Assembly: GCF_019175385.1 (NCBI RefSeq)
Contig: NC_083339.1
Coordinates: 25,263,637-25,327,636 of the forward strand
Length of the DNA: 64,000 bases
Direction of reading: 5' to 3'
Origin: Lycium barbarum
Taxonomy: Eukaryota; Streptophyta; Magnoliopsida; Solanales; Solanaceae
In this document: positions 11,373-23,296 of the stretch, piece by piece
How the letters are laid out: each line of letters opens with the position of its first letter
Numbering within the stretch: the first letter of the stretch is position 1
Notes under the pieces: model-generated
The model's database searches: none
Seen by the model: the letters and a program-made list of their open reading frames with translations, nothing else
Told to the model about the DNA's origin: nothing
Program-made: the position numbers and the translations under genes

Positions 11373-13781
11373 GTTCTCAATCAAGTTCGGTTGATTTTAA
11401 GAGATTCAGGGATGAAAATAAGCATGGTTACTCCTAAGGTCCAAACTTAGACTAGTGTACAGACCTTTGAGGTTTCAAAAATGATTTTTTTTTTAAACTC
11501 AGGCTATTCCAAAACTCACCAGATATCATCTAAAGTTAACTAAGTGAGACAGTTTTGTAGGTTCTAAGCAGTTTCAAGTAGGGACAAATAGGAGGGAATA
11601 GTGATTCAATATTTCAAATTCAACAGCTTATTCTAAGCTGTATTACAACATTTAGCAAAAATCACATAGAAGTAGATTTGACACAGAAATTGGTTCCAAT
11701 TCATTAACTGGCCTCACATAAACAACTTCATGACTTCAAAATCCCACAAGCTTCATTTCAAATCAGTTTTCAAACTTATTAAACTACTTGGATAGGCTAA
11801 TAAGTCATAAAGGCCATTCAGTTTTCAGTTCTAAATCAAAATGAACACATAAACAGATTTTCAGAGATTTAGGTTTACAAACTACATTCTAGTAGTGACT
11901 TAAAACCTTTGAAGTCATTTTTTCACAAGAAATAGGAAATGTATTAATCACAAATCAAGTTATTGAACACTTAGTTTCAGAGATTTAGTTTAGTATATAT
12001 ATATATATATATATATCATAGTTTAGTAATTTAGACAGTAAAGGGAGTAACAAAATATGATCATCCAACAAAAAAAAAAAAAAAAAAAAGCAAACTCAAG
12101 ATATTCAGCCTTCATGAAACCTTATTCCAGACTACAGATAAACTCCATGAACCAGTTTAAGGGAAAAAAACTTGCTAACTTAAAACCATTTTCAACATAT
12201 CAAATAGACCAACTACTTTAAAATAAACTTAAGCTACTAACAGAATCATGTTCAACTACATGTGGGGAAAAGATAATCTAAAAACTGAAATAAACCATAG
12301 GAGTAATTCCCAGATTTCAGAACAACTATATCTTACTCAAAATCAATAGCTAAGTATTCCTATCCTATCAAAATAGTCTTTAAAACCACCACAGTTTCAA
12401 AACACAAAGCTAAAAAAGGCATGAGATTACAGCTTCAAATATAGATTATGGCCAACTAAACTTCTTGTCCTAAACAGCTAACCAACTACCTTCAAAACAA
12501 ACTTAAGAAACCTTAGACCCCCCCCCCCCCCCCCCCTCCCCCATATTCAGTTATTTTTTTCTATAAGTTATAATATTTATTTGGCATAACATAATCTAGC
12601 ACTTAGCTCATTTTATAACTTAAAATAATAAAACAGGCACTAAAATAACAATATTGAGTACTAGACTAAGCATTCATGGCATTTCAAATAGTAAACAGGT
12701 TTAAACAAAGCATATCATGACTGGAAATAAGAATAAGGATTAGAATAGGATTTACCTTTATTTGGGGCAACCAAAAGATCAAAATGGAGGGATTGAATCA
12801 ACTTTCAAACACCAACACTTGAAAACCTTAAAACAACCTCTTTCTTCTTAAATCTTTGTATAATATGTGTATATTAGAATAGTATAAGTAGATATATCTT
12901 ATAGTATTCTAAAAGTAGTGGTCTATTTGGAGTATTTAGGTAGTATATATATAGTATATTTTGGTTTTTTGAGTGTAGGAGTAGTAGGAGAATTCTATAT
13001 TTTCTGAATACTTAGAATATTTAACCAAAAAGGTCTGGCCCTTAAAAATGGCATAATTTCCTTCTATTTATAGCAAACAATTAGGGTTTTAGGGACAAAA
13101 AAGGGAATGTCTTCCATCCAAACAAATTTGCCCCCAAAATACCCTAATTTCCATCTCACCAAAAAAAAAATCAAATTCGAGAAAGGACCAGATTATATCT
13201 AACAAAAATGTACTACCTTATCCTACATTCAACAATTTTAACAAAAATCCGATAATTTTCAACGGATAGTACTAGAAATTACACACAAAATATCCAATAA
13301 ATCCCTAAATACTAGGAGAGTGCTGTGAGTCACACATTCAGCCAAAGAATAGTACAACCAACGTTACAATGGTACTAAGTTAGGATAAAATCCCCAAATT
13401 TTGTACTCAACCGTGAACCATATAAGAAGTTTCCCCTAGATTCCCTCATAGAATGCTTTTGGTGCACAAGATGGCTAAGGGCTCTAGGCCCTGCCCATGG
13501 CAACCAAAAGCACAAGCGAACCCGAGTAACATCCTAAACACGATTCAATTTGGGGTGAAAAATGAAATTCGAAGGAAACTAAACCTAGAAATCATGAGCA
13601 TTCGTGATTGGGCATAAAAGCCCTCAAGAATTTGGCCGAAAATGGCCGCAAATCACCATGAAAATATCACAGTAGCGAAACCCTAATGAAGAAACCCAAA
13701 TCGCCTCAGACGAACAAGAAAGGGGTCGGGTAACCAAATCAAAGATGGGGAGTGTGAAGTTTGGTTTAACAAACTTCATAT
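11373..13781 (-). other. Non-coding part of the giant LTR with homopolymer and dinucleotide tracts
   Basis: No gene is visible. It contains (AT)n at 11995-12015, an A run at 12070-12089 and a 19-base C run at 12518-12536. Reading on the minus strand, 13078-13105 and about 13676 hold AACCCTAA telo-box words, the same kind of motif as in the leader of the nested LTR. Confidence 0.5.
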
Positions 13782-14300
13782 CCCCCCCCCCCCCCCCACC
13801 CCTTTTAAAGCTTTCACCCCCTATTTTTTAAAATAGCATATGAGGCCCCCCTTCCTAATTTAAATCAATTAAATCTATATATTATAAATACGCGTATCAC
13901 TAAGTAAAAATAATTATTTAGGCTAACAAAAATTTTAAAATTCGCAAATTTAAAAAATTAATTTCAAAACGAGCCTAATATTGATATAGTTTCGGGCATT
14001 ATTTAAAAATGTGAAAAAACGCGGTCAAAATGAGTCGTATTACGTCATCTTAATAAACAATTTTCCCGAGTTAGACGGAGCGGGATAGGAATCTTCTTTT
14101 CAAATCACGTTTGTAAAAGTAAATAACTCGTAATTTCTTATAATTGTTAATTTTTATGAAAAAAAATAATTAAACATCAAATTTGCAATTTTCTGAGAAT
14201 ATTTAAATTTTTAATTAATTAATTTAATTTTTTAAGGGCATCCTTACTCCTTCTTGGACTCGGGAAAATTGAAAATTAAAATATGCGTTTTATGAGGTGA
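13782..14300 (-). other. First 0.5 kb of the giant LTR (U3-like)
   Basis: A 16-base C run at 13782-13797 is followed by AT-rich sequence leading up to the LTR start at 14316. On the minus strand the word CTTTAAAAGG lies just before the poly-G tract and could be a TATA-like site. No gene. Confidence 0.4.
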
Positions 14301-14316
14301 AAATTAGGTGTCAACA

Positions 14317-16967
14317 GTTCTCTCTGCCTGGCCGTCAGTTTGAGGATGAAAGGCAGTGCTCACTTTCACTCTAGTTCTCCAACCTTCCTGAAAGGATGTC
14401 CAAAAATGAGCAGTGAATTGCGTACCTCTGTCAGATTTGATGGATGTCGGAATCCCATGCAATCTAACTATATCCTTTAGATATAGCTCGGCGTACTTCG
14501 CCGCGATATATGTCTTCATAGGGAGAAAATGGGCAGACTTTGTGAGTCTATCCACTATCACCCAAATCGAATCAAATTTGGCCTTGGTACGGGGTAAACC
14601 CACAGTGAAATCCATATTGATCTCCTCCAACTTCCACTGCGGACTTTCGATATTCTGAGCCAGGCCTCCAGGCCTTTGATGTTCCGCCTTCACCTGTTGA
14701 CAGTTCAAACACTTAGCCACAAATTTAGAAATATCAACCTTCATGCTCTTCCACCAATAGTGTTGTTTCAAATCCTTATACATCTTGGTGGATCCCGGAT
14801 GAACCGAGTACTTAGAACTATGAGCTTCCATCATTAATTCTTGTTGAAGACCAACTACATCAGGAACACACAATCGTCCTTGCAACTGCAAAACACTATC
14901 GTCAGTCCCAACAGTAAATGAAGTGTACTCACCCCTTTCCACTCCATCTCTCAACTTTGCCAAAAGTTCATCATCATATTGCTTGGATTTAATCCTTTCC
15001 ACAATGTCAGACCATGATGGTGTGATTCCTACTAACTCTCCATCTTCAGTTTCATCAAGTCTGACCCCAAGACTAGAAAGCCTTCGAATTTCCTTACCCA
15101 TGGGCATGTCATGAAAGCGCAAATAAGCCCACGTGCCCATAGATTTTCTACTCAAAGCACCAGCAACCATATTAGCCTTACCCGAATGATACAAAATATT
15201 CAAGTCATAATCTTTTAGCAACTCCAACCACCTCCTCTGTCTGAGATACAACTCTCGCTGCTTAAAGAGGTATTGCAAGATTTTATGGTCAGTAAAAACA
15301 TCGCAATGCTTACCATACAAATAATGACACCAAATTTTCAAGGCAAAGACCACGGCAGCCAACTCCAAGTCATGAGTCGGATAGTTCTTCTCATGCTTCT
15401 TCAATTGTCGCGAAGCATAAGCAATCACCTTACCATTTTGCATCAATACACAACCCAAACCAATTCTGGAAGCATCACAATACACCACATATTCACCAGA
15501 CCCAGAAGGTAAAGTCAAAATAGGAGCAAAAGTCAACCTTGTCTTAAGCTCTTGGAAACTCTTCTCGCAAGCTTCGGACCATTGAAACTTAGCAGTCTTC
15601 CGTGTCAACATAGTCAATGGAGAGGCTATTGATGAGAAGCCTTCCACAAACTTTCGGTAATAATTTGCCAAACCCAAGAAACTACGAATTTCAGTCGCAC
15701 TAGTTGGTCTAGGCCAATCCTTAACCGCTGAAATTTTCTGAGGGTCTACTTTAATGTCGTCACCAGTCACCACATGACCCAAGAAAGCCATAGACTCAAG
15801 CCAGAATTCACACTTAGAGAATTTTGCATAAAGCTCTTTCTCCTCAAGTGTTGTCAAAGTTATCCTCAAATGATTAGCCTGATCCTCACGACTTTTAGAA
15901 TACACCAAAACATCATCAATAAACACAATAATGAAGCGGTCTAGATAAGGCTTAAACACACGATTCATCAAATACATGAATGCAGCAGGTGCATTAGTCA
16001 ACCCAAAGGACATCACTAGAAACTCAAAGTGCCTATAACGAGTACGGAAAGCAGTTTTTCGGATATCCTCCTCCTTTATCTTCAATTGGTAATACCCAGA
16101 ACTCAGGTCAATCTTTGAAAAGAACTTAGCACCCTGAAGTTGGTCAAACAAATCATCTATCCTAGGCAGAGGATATTTATTCTTATTGGTCACTTTATTA
16201 AGATGATGGTAATCAACACACATTTTAAGGGAACCATCCTTCTTCCTAACAAACAATACTGGAGCACCCCAAGGTGAGGAACTTGGTCGGATGAAACCTT
16301 TATCTAACAAGTCCTTCAACTGATCCTTTAATTCCCTTAGCTCCGTTGGAGCCATACAATAAGGTGGAATAAAAATAGGTTGGGTGTCGGGAATAACATC
16401 AATACCAAAATCATTAACTCTATTAGGAGGAATACCAGGAAGATCTTCGGGAAACACTTTGTCATAATCACTAACTATGGGAACAGATGCAAATTCAGGT
16501 ACCACGGCTTTCGTATCATTAATAGCAACCAAATGGTAAATAAACCCCTTAGTAATAAACTTACGAGCCTTAACATAAGAAATAAATCTACCCCTTGGCT
16601 TAGCAATTTCACCCTCCCACACAATAACCGGCTCATCTGCAAAGGCAAAACGAACTAGCTTATGGTGACAATCCACAGTAGCATAACATGCGGACAACCA
16701 GTCCATCCCCATAATTACATCAAAATCTACCATTTCAAGTTCATACAAATCAGCCACGATCTCACGTCTCTTAATCACAATAACATAATTTCTATACACT
16801 CTAGAAGCAATAACAGGAACACCAGAAGGCGTATCAATAGCAAAGGGTTCCAACAGTGGTTCGGGTTTCATACCCATATCAAGAGCAAAATAAGGGGTCA
16901 CATAGGATAAATTTGAACCCGGATCAATCAATGAATAAGCGTCATGAGAACAGATGTAAGGATACAT
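14317..16967 (-). pseudogene. Pol of gypsy element A: protease, RT, RNase H, integrase (cut short by insertion)
   Basis: An open frame of about 883 codons encodes the Ty3/gypsy domains in order. Protease: active site DPGS at residues 15-18. Reverse transcriptase: KIDLSSGY (Asp287) and FIDD (Asp351, Asp352). RNase H: Asp498, Glu535 and Asp560. Integrase: zinc region His716, His723, Cys753, Cys756; catalytic Asp786, Asp846 and Glu882, with the exact D-35-E spacing. All catalytic residues are present and there is no stop, which is striking beside the decayed gag. The frame is cut three codons after Glu882 by the 13.3 kb insertion; the C-terminus lies at 267-1025. It is also one frame off from gag. 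The element cannot be autonomous now. Confidence 0.93.
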
Positions 16968-18217
16968 GTAACCACAGTGTCAGAAGCCTCAGCTACGTCC
17001 CTACGAGTCAGCCCATAAAGTCGAGTTGTCCCTTCACCAAAAGTGTTAGCAACTTCCTTTCCTTTGCCATTATTACGAGCATTCTGATTATTATTGTTAG
17101 CATTACCAGCAGGTGGATTTTTAGGAGATGCAGAAACAGGTGAATCATTCCTTTGGTTAGACATAGCAGCCATCTCACGTAGCCACTTTCTGCACTCCCT
17201 CTTAAGATGCCCCTTAATACCACAGTGATGACAAGTACGATCATCCCATACAGCGGACCGACTACTTCCCTGGGAGAACCTGCTTTGGTTATTATTCTTT
17301 TGACCTTGCCTACCAAAAAGCACACTGAAATTCGAATATGAGCCAAATTGAGCAGGTGCAGAATACCCTTTACTCTGCCCTCCCTTATAGTTAGTACCAC
17401 CGAAACCACCCGCCGATCGGGCCTTCTTATTCTGGTCTCGATCCACCCTCTCCTCATTTTTCCAACTCTCTTGTTGTTCAACAAACCCAACCAGAGATGA
17501 GAAAATGCAAGTAGGAGACATAGCAATAGCAGCACATGTAGAATTCATACGTGGTACCAAGCCTTTCACAAAACGAGTCAACTTATGCTTTTCCGTCGGA
17601 ATCATGTATAAAGTATACTTTGACAGATGGGTGAACTCCAAACTATACTCACGAACCGACTTGTTACCCTGTTCCAGCTACTCAAATTTCATAGCCATAG
17701 CAAATCTCTCCTCATCAGACAAAAACCTTTCCATGAACGCCTCTTCGAATTCAGCCCATGTCGTAGCTAAAGCAGCATCACCCCTCTCAGACTCCCACAT
17801 CTCAAACCATACGTAAGCAACATCCTTCAACTGATAAGAAACAAGCCTCATAGCTTCTAAATCATAGGCATCCATTGCCCTTAATGCCTGGAAAGTCTTA
17901 TCTAAAAAGTGTTGGGGGTCATCCACCTCTCGTGACCCGAAGAACTCTGGTGACTTTAAGTCAGGGAATTGCATAAGTCTGCCTCCACCATGAGGTCCCA
18001 CACCTCACCGCTGCTGCTGAGCCACAACTATTGCAGTCAATATTTGAATAGCAGTTTGCATCGTACAAATCTCAGGCACACCCGCAACCGGAACAGCAGG
18101 AGCAGACAGTGTTTGATTTCCAACATCATTCCCATTACCAGCATTCGTGCCCCGGAGATTTCGGTTAGCTCTCACGGGTCGTCCTCGGTTACCATTTTTG
18201 GATCGCGTCAGAGCCAT
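16928..18217 (-). pseudogene. Gag of gypsy element A
   Basis: The capsid protein packages element RNA into particles. One reading frame runs from Met at 18217 to 16928 but has in-frame stops at 18002-18004 (TGA) and 17675-17677 (TAG). The N-terminal arm is basic. The middle is a retrotransposon gag domain (PQHFLDKTFQALRAM, WFEMWESERGD, FMERFLSDEER). The C-terminal part has a CCHC zinc knuckle, CHHCGIKGHLKREC, at about 17175-17230. In Tekay-type elements gag and pol are usually one frame; here the frame shifts at about 16945-16965, probably through a one-base loss. Upstream lie the primer site and 5' LTR, as expected. Confidence 0.9.
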
Positions 18218-18427
18218 TTTTGTAAGGCATGAATTAACGAGCGAATTACAACTATCCTAAAAAGACTTCAAGCTCTACAACACAATCTAGAATCTAGAAG
18301 AATAGGAAACACCTATAAATGTCCTAGGTGTTTCTCGGTCATCCAGGTGATCAGGCTGCACAAGGAAAACTCCACTAGACACAGCTCCATAGACACCGAC
18401 ACTAATCCTAGAACGTATTTAAACCTA

Positions 18428-18440
18428 GGTTCTGATACCA
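18428..18440 (-). other. Primer-binding site of element A
   Basis: On the minus strand TGGTATCAGAACC, close to TGGTATCAGAGC, which pairs with the 3' end of initiator methionine tRNA. It follows the LTR end by a few bases. Confidence 0.85.
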
Positions 18441-18444
18441 AGCT

Positions 18445-20432
18445 TTTCACGCCCCAAAACTCACCCTGGACGTCACCGGCATCATGAACAACATCGGAAG
18501 AACCTAAAAGATGCAACAATAACACTTGAACCCGCCAGGTTCAATATTCGCCTCCAACAGTTTGTAAAATAAATACAAACGAATCATTATATATGAATTA
18601 AATCAGCGGAAGTCTTTAATATTATAAAACTTAATCAAACGTAACACATGCCCAAGAGTTTCACAAAACTCAACATCCACCCACAAGAATGTATACTATG
18701 GAGCTTCTAAGATAAAGAATAATTGTCTGACACATCGGGACGCAACCCGCTAAAACTAGGATAATATTAAACATAGATAGGGGTGTCCCAAGAATGAACA
18801 TGTGGGCTCACTAAGTCAGCAGCAACAGCAAGTCCTTCCTAAGTGCCTGAAGTATCAAGAACCTGCTCTTCTCCCTTACCTAACATACCATCAAAAACAA
18901 CAATGGTATACCTGAGTACTTCGTACTCAGTGAGTGCCTCGGGGACAACAAGTGATACGAAAATAGAGTACAATAATACGTAAAGGAATCAGTTCTAAAA
19001 AAAACATATGAAATCAATGTAAAAATAGTTATTGAACTTGTGTATCTCAGTAACCATTATCAAAACCGATTAAGAAGCCTTTTGTCAAGTTACAACTATC
19101 AAATATGCCTTTCACATTGATCATGATTGTCAACAACTGTTCCATGAAATAATAAGAATATCACTTATGCCAATACAGTCCCAAGAATCAATCACATCGA
19201 AGGGATGACCGTAGAGGTTCCCTAATCACAGCGCATCACATCGGAATATGAAATTCTCGGTGGCTATCCTTCCTCCCAAATAGCTTGGCATAAATCGCAC
19301 TCCGAGTAGCGAACCCGGTAGTGGCAACTCTTCCTCCCAAAATGGCTAGGCAATTACCACACTAGGATCCATAGTAGCTACCCTTCCTCCCGAGTAGCTA
19401 GGCCAAACACAACAATAAAGTTCATAGCATAGAAGTCGATTCACAATTTGTCTCAAGGTAGTCACACTATCAATTAGCATTTAAGTTCATTATTCCATAT
19501 GTTAAAGATAAACCATTTCAAAGAACGTCTTGAAAACGTTTACACTTTTTTAACCAAGATTTTAATGCCATAGTTCAATATGAAAACACTATTACCATCC
19601 CTTAGCCATCCTTATTGACCATCTCTTATAGAAGAAAACGATTATGATTTCATATACGTATATGGAGGATAATACAATAAAGGTTTAATGTGGGCTTTTC
19701 CCCTCACGCATACTAACCACAATCAAAACATGAATTAGGGTTTTTAAAGTATGAGAAGTTCACCTCTCTATTCAATAAAGAATTTTTGAAAAGCAGACAT
19801 ATATCCAAAATAAGGTTTTTAAAAGATAGACATACATCAAAGAAGGTTTTCAAAAGAGACATACCTTAATGTAGTTCAACAAATTACATTCCTAGAGAAA
19901 AATCACCCAAACCCTAGCTTGAATTAGATTATCTTGTTACTCCCTTGAAATAGAAGGTTTTGAGAAGTAATTTTTGTACTTAGGGTTTTTGAATAGATGA
20001 AAGGTGATAAAATTAACTGAACCCACGTTTATATAGTTTCTGATGGATGCGGGAGAAGTACGTCCAAGAAGGACGGGACGTACTTCTAAGTACGGGCCGT
20101 TCTTTCAGGTCGTACTTTCATGAAATTTATAGAAGGAAATAGATGAGACACAGGGAAAGGACGGGTAGAAAGGACGTCCCATCCTTTGAAGTGCGGGCCG
20201 TACTTCCCTAAAATTTCCAGAGAGTTCAGATTTTCAAAGACCAAAGAACGCCCACAGAGTACGGGTCGCACTTTTGTCGTAAAATCCCCCAATTACCGTT
20301 GAAATGGGATTTTCATCCCAACACTCCCCGTTATGGTTTATAAGTCCCGAATTGGAACACAACCTAACTTATAAGGTTCAGAACGACTCATATAACGTTT
20401 TTATATTCCATACGAATTTACGGGATGTTACA
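18445..20432 (-). mobile_element. 5' LTR of gypsy element A
   Basis: It starts TGTAACATCCCG at 20432 and ends near GGGGCGTGAAA at 18445, just before the primer site; about 1.99 kb. The first 145 bases match the 3' LTR start at 1-145 apart from a few substitutions and a one-base indel, so the two LTRs have begun to diverge. The five bases beyond it are CAAAC; the matching repeat would lie left of the window. Confidence 0.87.
20028..20036 (-). promoter_or_regulatory. TATA box of element A 5' LTR
   Basis: CTATATAAA on the minus strand, about 400 bases into the LTR. Immediately upstream is a cluster of GC-rich words built from GTACTT/AAGTAC and GGGCCGT (20046-20280). This fits a U3 promoter followed by R. 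Confidence 0.6.
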
Positions 20433-20920
20433 CAAACTCGAGGACCAGATCTCACAATGGAAGATGTATTGAGTCTTAGAGTTGCTTAGTTATATGTCTG
20501 TATGATCTTTAAACTGTAAACCTACACGTTTTTAAGAAGAGCCTGTGTAGGTATTTGTTTGATCAAGCTTTTGTTGTAAAAAATTGGCTATAGTTAGTCA
20601 CAGTAAGGTTGGGATTCAGCTATAGTTAGTTGGATCAGTTTGGTACTTGGCTAGAGTTAGTCAAGGGTGAGCTTACAATAAAGGTATTGTAAGGGGAAAG
20701 GATTAAGAGTTTAATTCCTAGCTTGCAAAAGCATGTAATCTGAAACGTTGCTCAGTTTAATGAAGTTGGAAATCCCACTCCGGTGGGTCGTGGTTTTCTA
20801 TCCTTTGAACAAGAAATTTTTCACGTAAATATCTTGCCTTATTCACTTTCTATTTTTATCTGTGAAAGTAGTTCAGGGACCTGATCCTTTAGACTGTTTG
20901 GTGGATTCATAGGTTATATC
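20433..20920 (+). mobile_element. 3' part of the 5' LTR of a SIRE-like copia element
   Basis: The sequence up to about 20920 precedes a tRNA-Met primer-like site and a copia gag, so it should be the end of that element's 5' LTR. It includes a short repeated phrase, GGCTATAGTTAGT-like, at about 20586, 20616 and 20651. Its left part is missing because element A adjoins at 20432; the rest should lie left of the window. Confidence 0.65.
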
Positions 20921-20922
20921 AA

Positions 20923-20935
20923 TTAGTAACAGAGC
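20923..20935 (+). other. Degenerate primer-binding site of the SIRE-like copia element
   Basis: TTAGTAACAGAGC resembles TTGGTATCAGAGC with three changes, and lies between the LTR remnant and gag. Confidence 0.6.
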
Positions 20936-20978
20936 AGTTGCTTTCTAAAAGGGTAACACCTAGAAAGGATCTCTCGTT

Positions 20979-22740
20979 ATGTCTGATCCACCAAGTTTTA
21001 AGAAACGAGAATATATCAATAGGCCATCAAGACTCAAGAGACAACATTATGGATGGTGGAAGGCAAGAATGCAGGATGTCATCATGGGACAAGACTCAGA
21101 ATTGTGGGACATCATCTGTGATGGCTCTCATTCTCCTATGGATGATTGTGTGACCAGTGTTGCGACAAATCCAAAGATAAAGTATGAACAAAAGGATATC
21201 AAAGCCAAAAACATACTTATTAGTAGTCTGGGATCAGAAGAATACAATTTTATTGCCCATTGCAAAACTCCAAAAGAAATCTGGAAGGCTCTCCAAAATA
21301 CTTATGAAGGAACCAGTGGAGCAAAACAGTCCACGATTGAGATGTTTACTACTAAATATGAGTTCTTAAAAATGAAGGATGGTGAGCCAATTTTTGATAT
21401 GTAGGCTAGATTCTCCTCAATCATTGATGAGCTTCGTTCTCTGGGTAAAGGATATGAGGAAGAGTTTCTAATCTGCAAACTACAGTGGGCATTGCCAATA
21501 TCATGGGAAAAGAAAGTGTGTACTATCATTGAATCTGAAGATTTGGCAAATATGACTCTTGATGAGCTTATATACGATCTCAAAATCTATGAGCTAAAAA
21601 GAAAGATGAAGAAAACAAGAAGCGAAGAAGGAAGAAGAGGACATTTACCAAGGATGAGGACAAAAGTAACCCAGGAAATGAGGAGTCTGAATTAACTCTC
21701 ATTACTGAAGAACTGTCTAAGATGGGATGCTGCAGCAGAAATTCTCAAAAAGGAAAGAAAAAGAACTAGGTCCTGGTCGACAAGATCAATTCAAAAACTG
21801 TTGCTGACATCATGGTAGAAAAGGCTTTGGCTATTTGGGAAGATACCTCAGACAAATCTGAAGATGAAAATTATGCTGAGGAGGCATTGTCAATGGACAT
21901 TGATGATGAAGCTTCACGATATGACTCTATCCTTGCACTTGTGGCAAAATCTAAAGACGAGGATGACAAAGAGGTAAATTTTCTTGATGTTCAGAGAAAT
22001 CTAAAAAACTAATCTAAAAAAAAGTTAATATCTCTTGCAAATGTATTGATTGATGCATATCATAGCTTTGTAAATGAGAACAACACTCTAAATGAGGAAA
22101 TTGATGTTTTAGAACAAGCTAGGGATGATATAGCAGTCACTATAGTGGATCTAAGGGAACAAGTTGAGGAATTGTCTAGAGATAATGCTTTGTTAAATAG
22201 CCAAACAAAAAAATGGATGAACACACCTTGGAAAAAAATAAGAGGGGGAGGGCAGTAAGACTCATCTTAAGATTGAAAGCAAACTTGAAAAGGTCAGGAT
22301 GAGCCTCACAGATGAAGTAGAAAAGAATAGACTACTTCAAAAGGAGCTGAAACAAGTCTAAACTGAACTTGGGAAGTCACTTCTTTGGACTTTACCCTTG
22401 GATAAAACTGCTGCTACGCGCACTGGTGATGATAGAAAACAGATTTTTGGTGCTAAAAAGGTCAAGAATCCCTACAATATGCAAGGTGAATGTTCCTCTG
22501 TGACTCAAAACTAGCGGTGCACTTATTATGATCATGCTGGTCATTATGAGGACTTGAGCAAAGCAAAAGCTCAGTTTGTACAGAGAAACAGAGAGGATGT
22601 TAAGAATAGACCAAGAAAACAAGGACCTTGTCCCCGTTAGAAGAAGAGTGTGTTACCAGCATGGGCGAACATATATCTAGTTCACCCATTCTATTATTAC
22701 TTGGGACCCAAGCTGGTTTGGGTACCTAAGTCCAACAAGT
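20979..22740 (+). pseudogene. Gag and start of pol of a SIRE-like copia element
   Basis: It starts at Met 20979. The first part is a copia gag (YGWWKARMQDVIMGQDSELW, then KTPKEIWKALQNTYEG), stopped at 21402-21404 and continuing in frame to 21695. After a frameshift it continues as an acidic, coiled-coil section (DEEASRYDSILALVAKS; LISLANVLIDAYHSF; VDLREQVEELSRDN) typical of the long gag of SIRE/Maximus copia elements. Near 22510-22560 is a damaged zinc knuckle (CTYYDHAGHYEDL), and near 22655-22735 the phrases LPAWA and GPKLVWVPKSN that lead into protease. RT and integrase are absent. Many stops; dead. Confidence 0.85.
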
Positions 22741-23080
22741 GATCATGTATAAAGGCTGGAGTGAGAGAGGGGCAATCAACAGTGGTTGGTACATGGTGAC
22801 TGCTTTGAGCAAATGATTGAAGAAATGGATAATCTTCTCTCACTTAAAGCTTTAAAAAGTGGGAGCGTGTCAAGTATTAACATGAATAGATAATGTCCTC
22901 TTTATGCGAGCTAATATTGGCGAGACACTCTCTCAAGTGTTTGAATGTGTGTACTATACTGAAGGGTTGAGTTACATGTATGCTCAACTGGATTAACTAA
23001 GGTGAGTTCAAATATTATAAATCATTTCTAATCAACAAGTAGATGCTTGGTTCTTGTTTAAGGACTTCCTGTGAGCTAGC
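22741..23080. other. Unassigned junction sequence
   Basis: The first 100 bases may be decayed protease sequence of the SIRE-like element. The rest matches nothing I recognise and lacks an open frame. The truncated copia LTR starts at its right edge. Confidence 0.4.
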
Positions 23081-23125
23081 TAGTGCGAAACTACATGGAC
23101 ATCAACATTAATATATTTCATAACA
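23081..23125 (-). mobile_element. Truncated 3' LTR of a second copia element (element E)
   Basis: Only about 45 bases remain. On the minus strand it begins TGTTATGAAATATATTAATG at 23125 and matches the start of the 5' LTR at 34502. The remaining roughly 295 bases of the LTR are missing, so the element was cut by deletion. A purine tract, CCAAGGGGGAG on the minus strand (23126-23136), precedes it. Confidence 0.8.
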
Positions 23126-23296
23126 CTCCCCCTTGGATGTCCATAGATGATCTGCCTCATTAAAACATTCCTAGGAAAAACCTAGTGGAAAAAAAAATCC
23201 TAGCGAAGGAAAAAGAGTACACATATCTGTTAATACGCATTGCTTGCTGCCTCATTAAAAACCCTGCAAGGAAACCCCATTGGGACAAAGCCTCGG

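Larger units (their letters stand above)
1026..14316 (-). mobile_element. Insertion in element A: giant Ogre/Tat-type solo LTR (with further nested insertions)
   Basis: The insertion is bounded by the 5-bp direct repeat GTTCT at 1021-1025 and 14317-14321, and removing it rejoins the integrase reading frame of element A. On the minus strand it starts TGTTGACACCTAATTTT at 14316 and ends GCTACA at 1026, so it has TG...CA ends. Near its end it carries AATTAGGTGGCGACTC (about 1170-1195), the same motif found near the end of the other Ogre-type LTR at 7728-7760. No coding region or second LTR start in the same orientation is visible, which favours a solo LTR. After subtracting the nested pieces about 7 kb remain, long but in the range of Ogre LTRs. 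Alternative: a non-autonomous element with unrecognised LTRs. Confidence 0.72.

Noticed and set aside
14317..16967. A working, domesticated host gene
   Set aside because: Its domains are standard gypsy pol; LTRs, primer site and gag are adjacent and its 3' end is cut by an insertion.
16380..17143. Plus-strand frames over element A pol and gag
   Set aside because: Antisense shadows of a well-supported minus-strand gag-pol.
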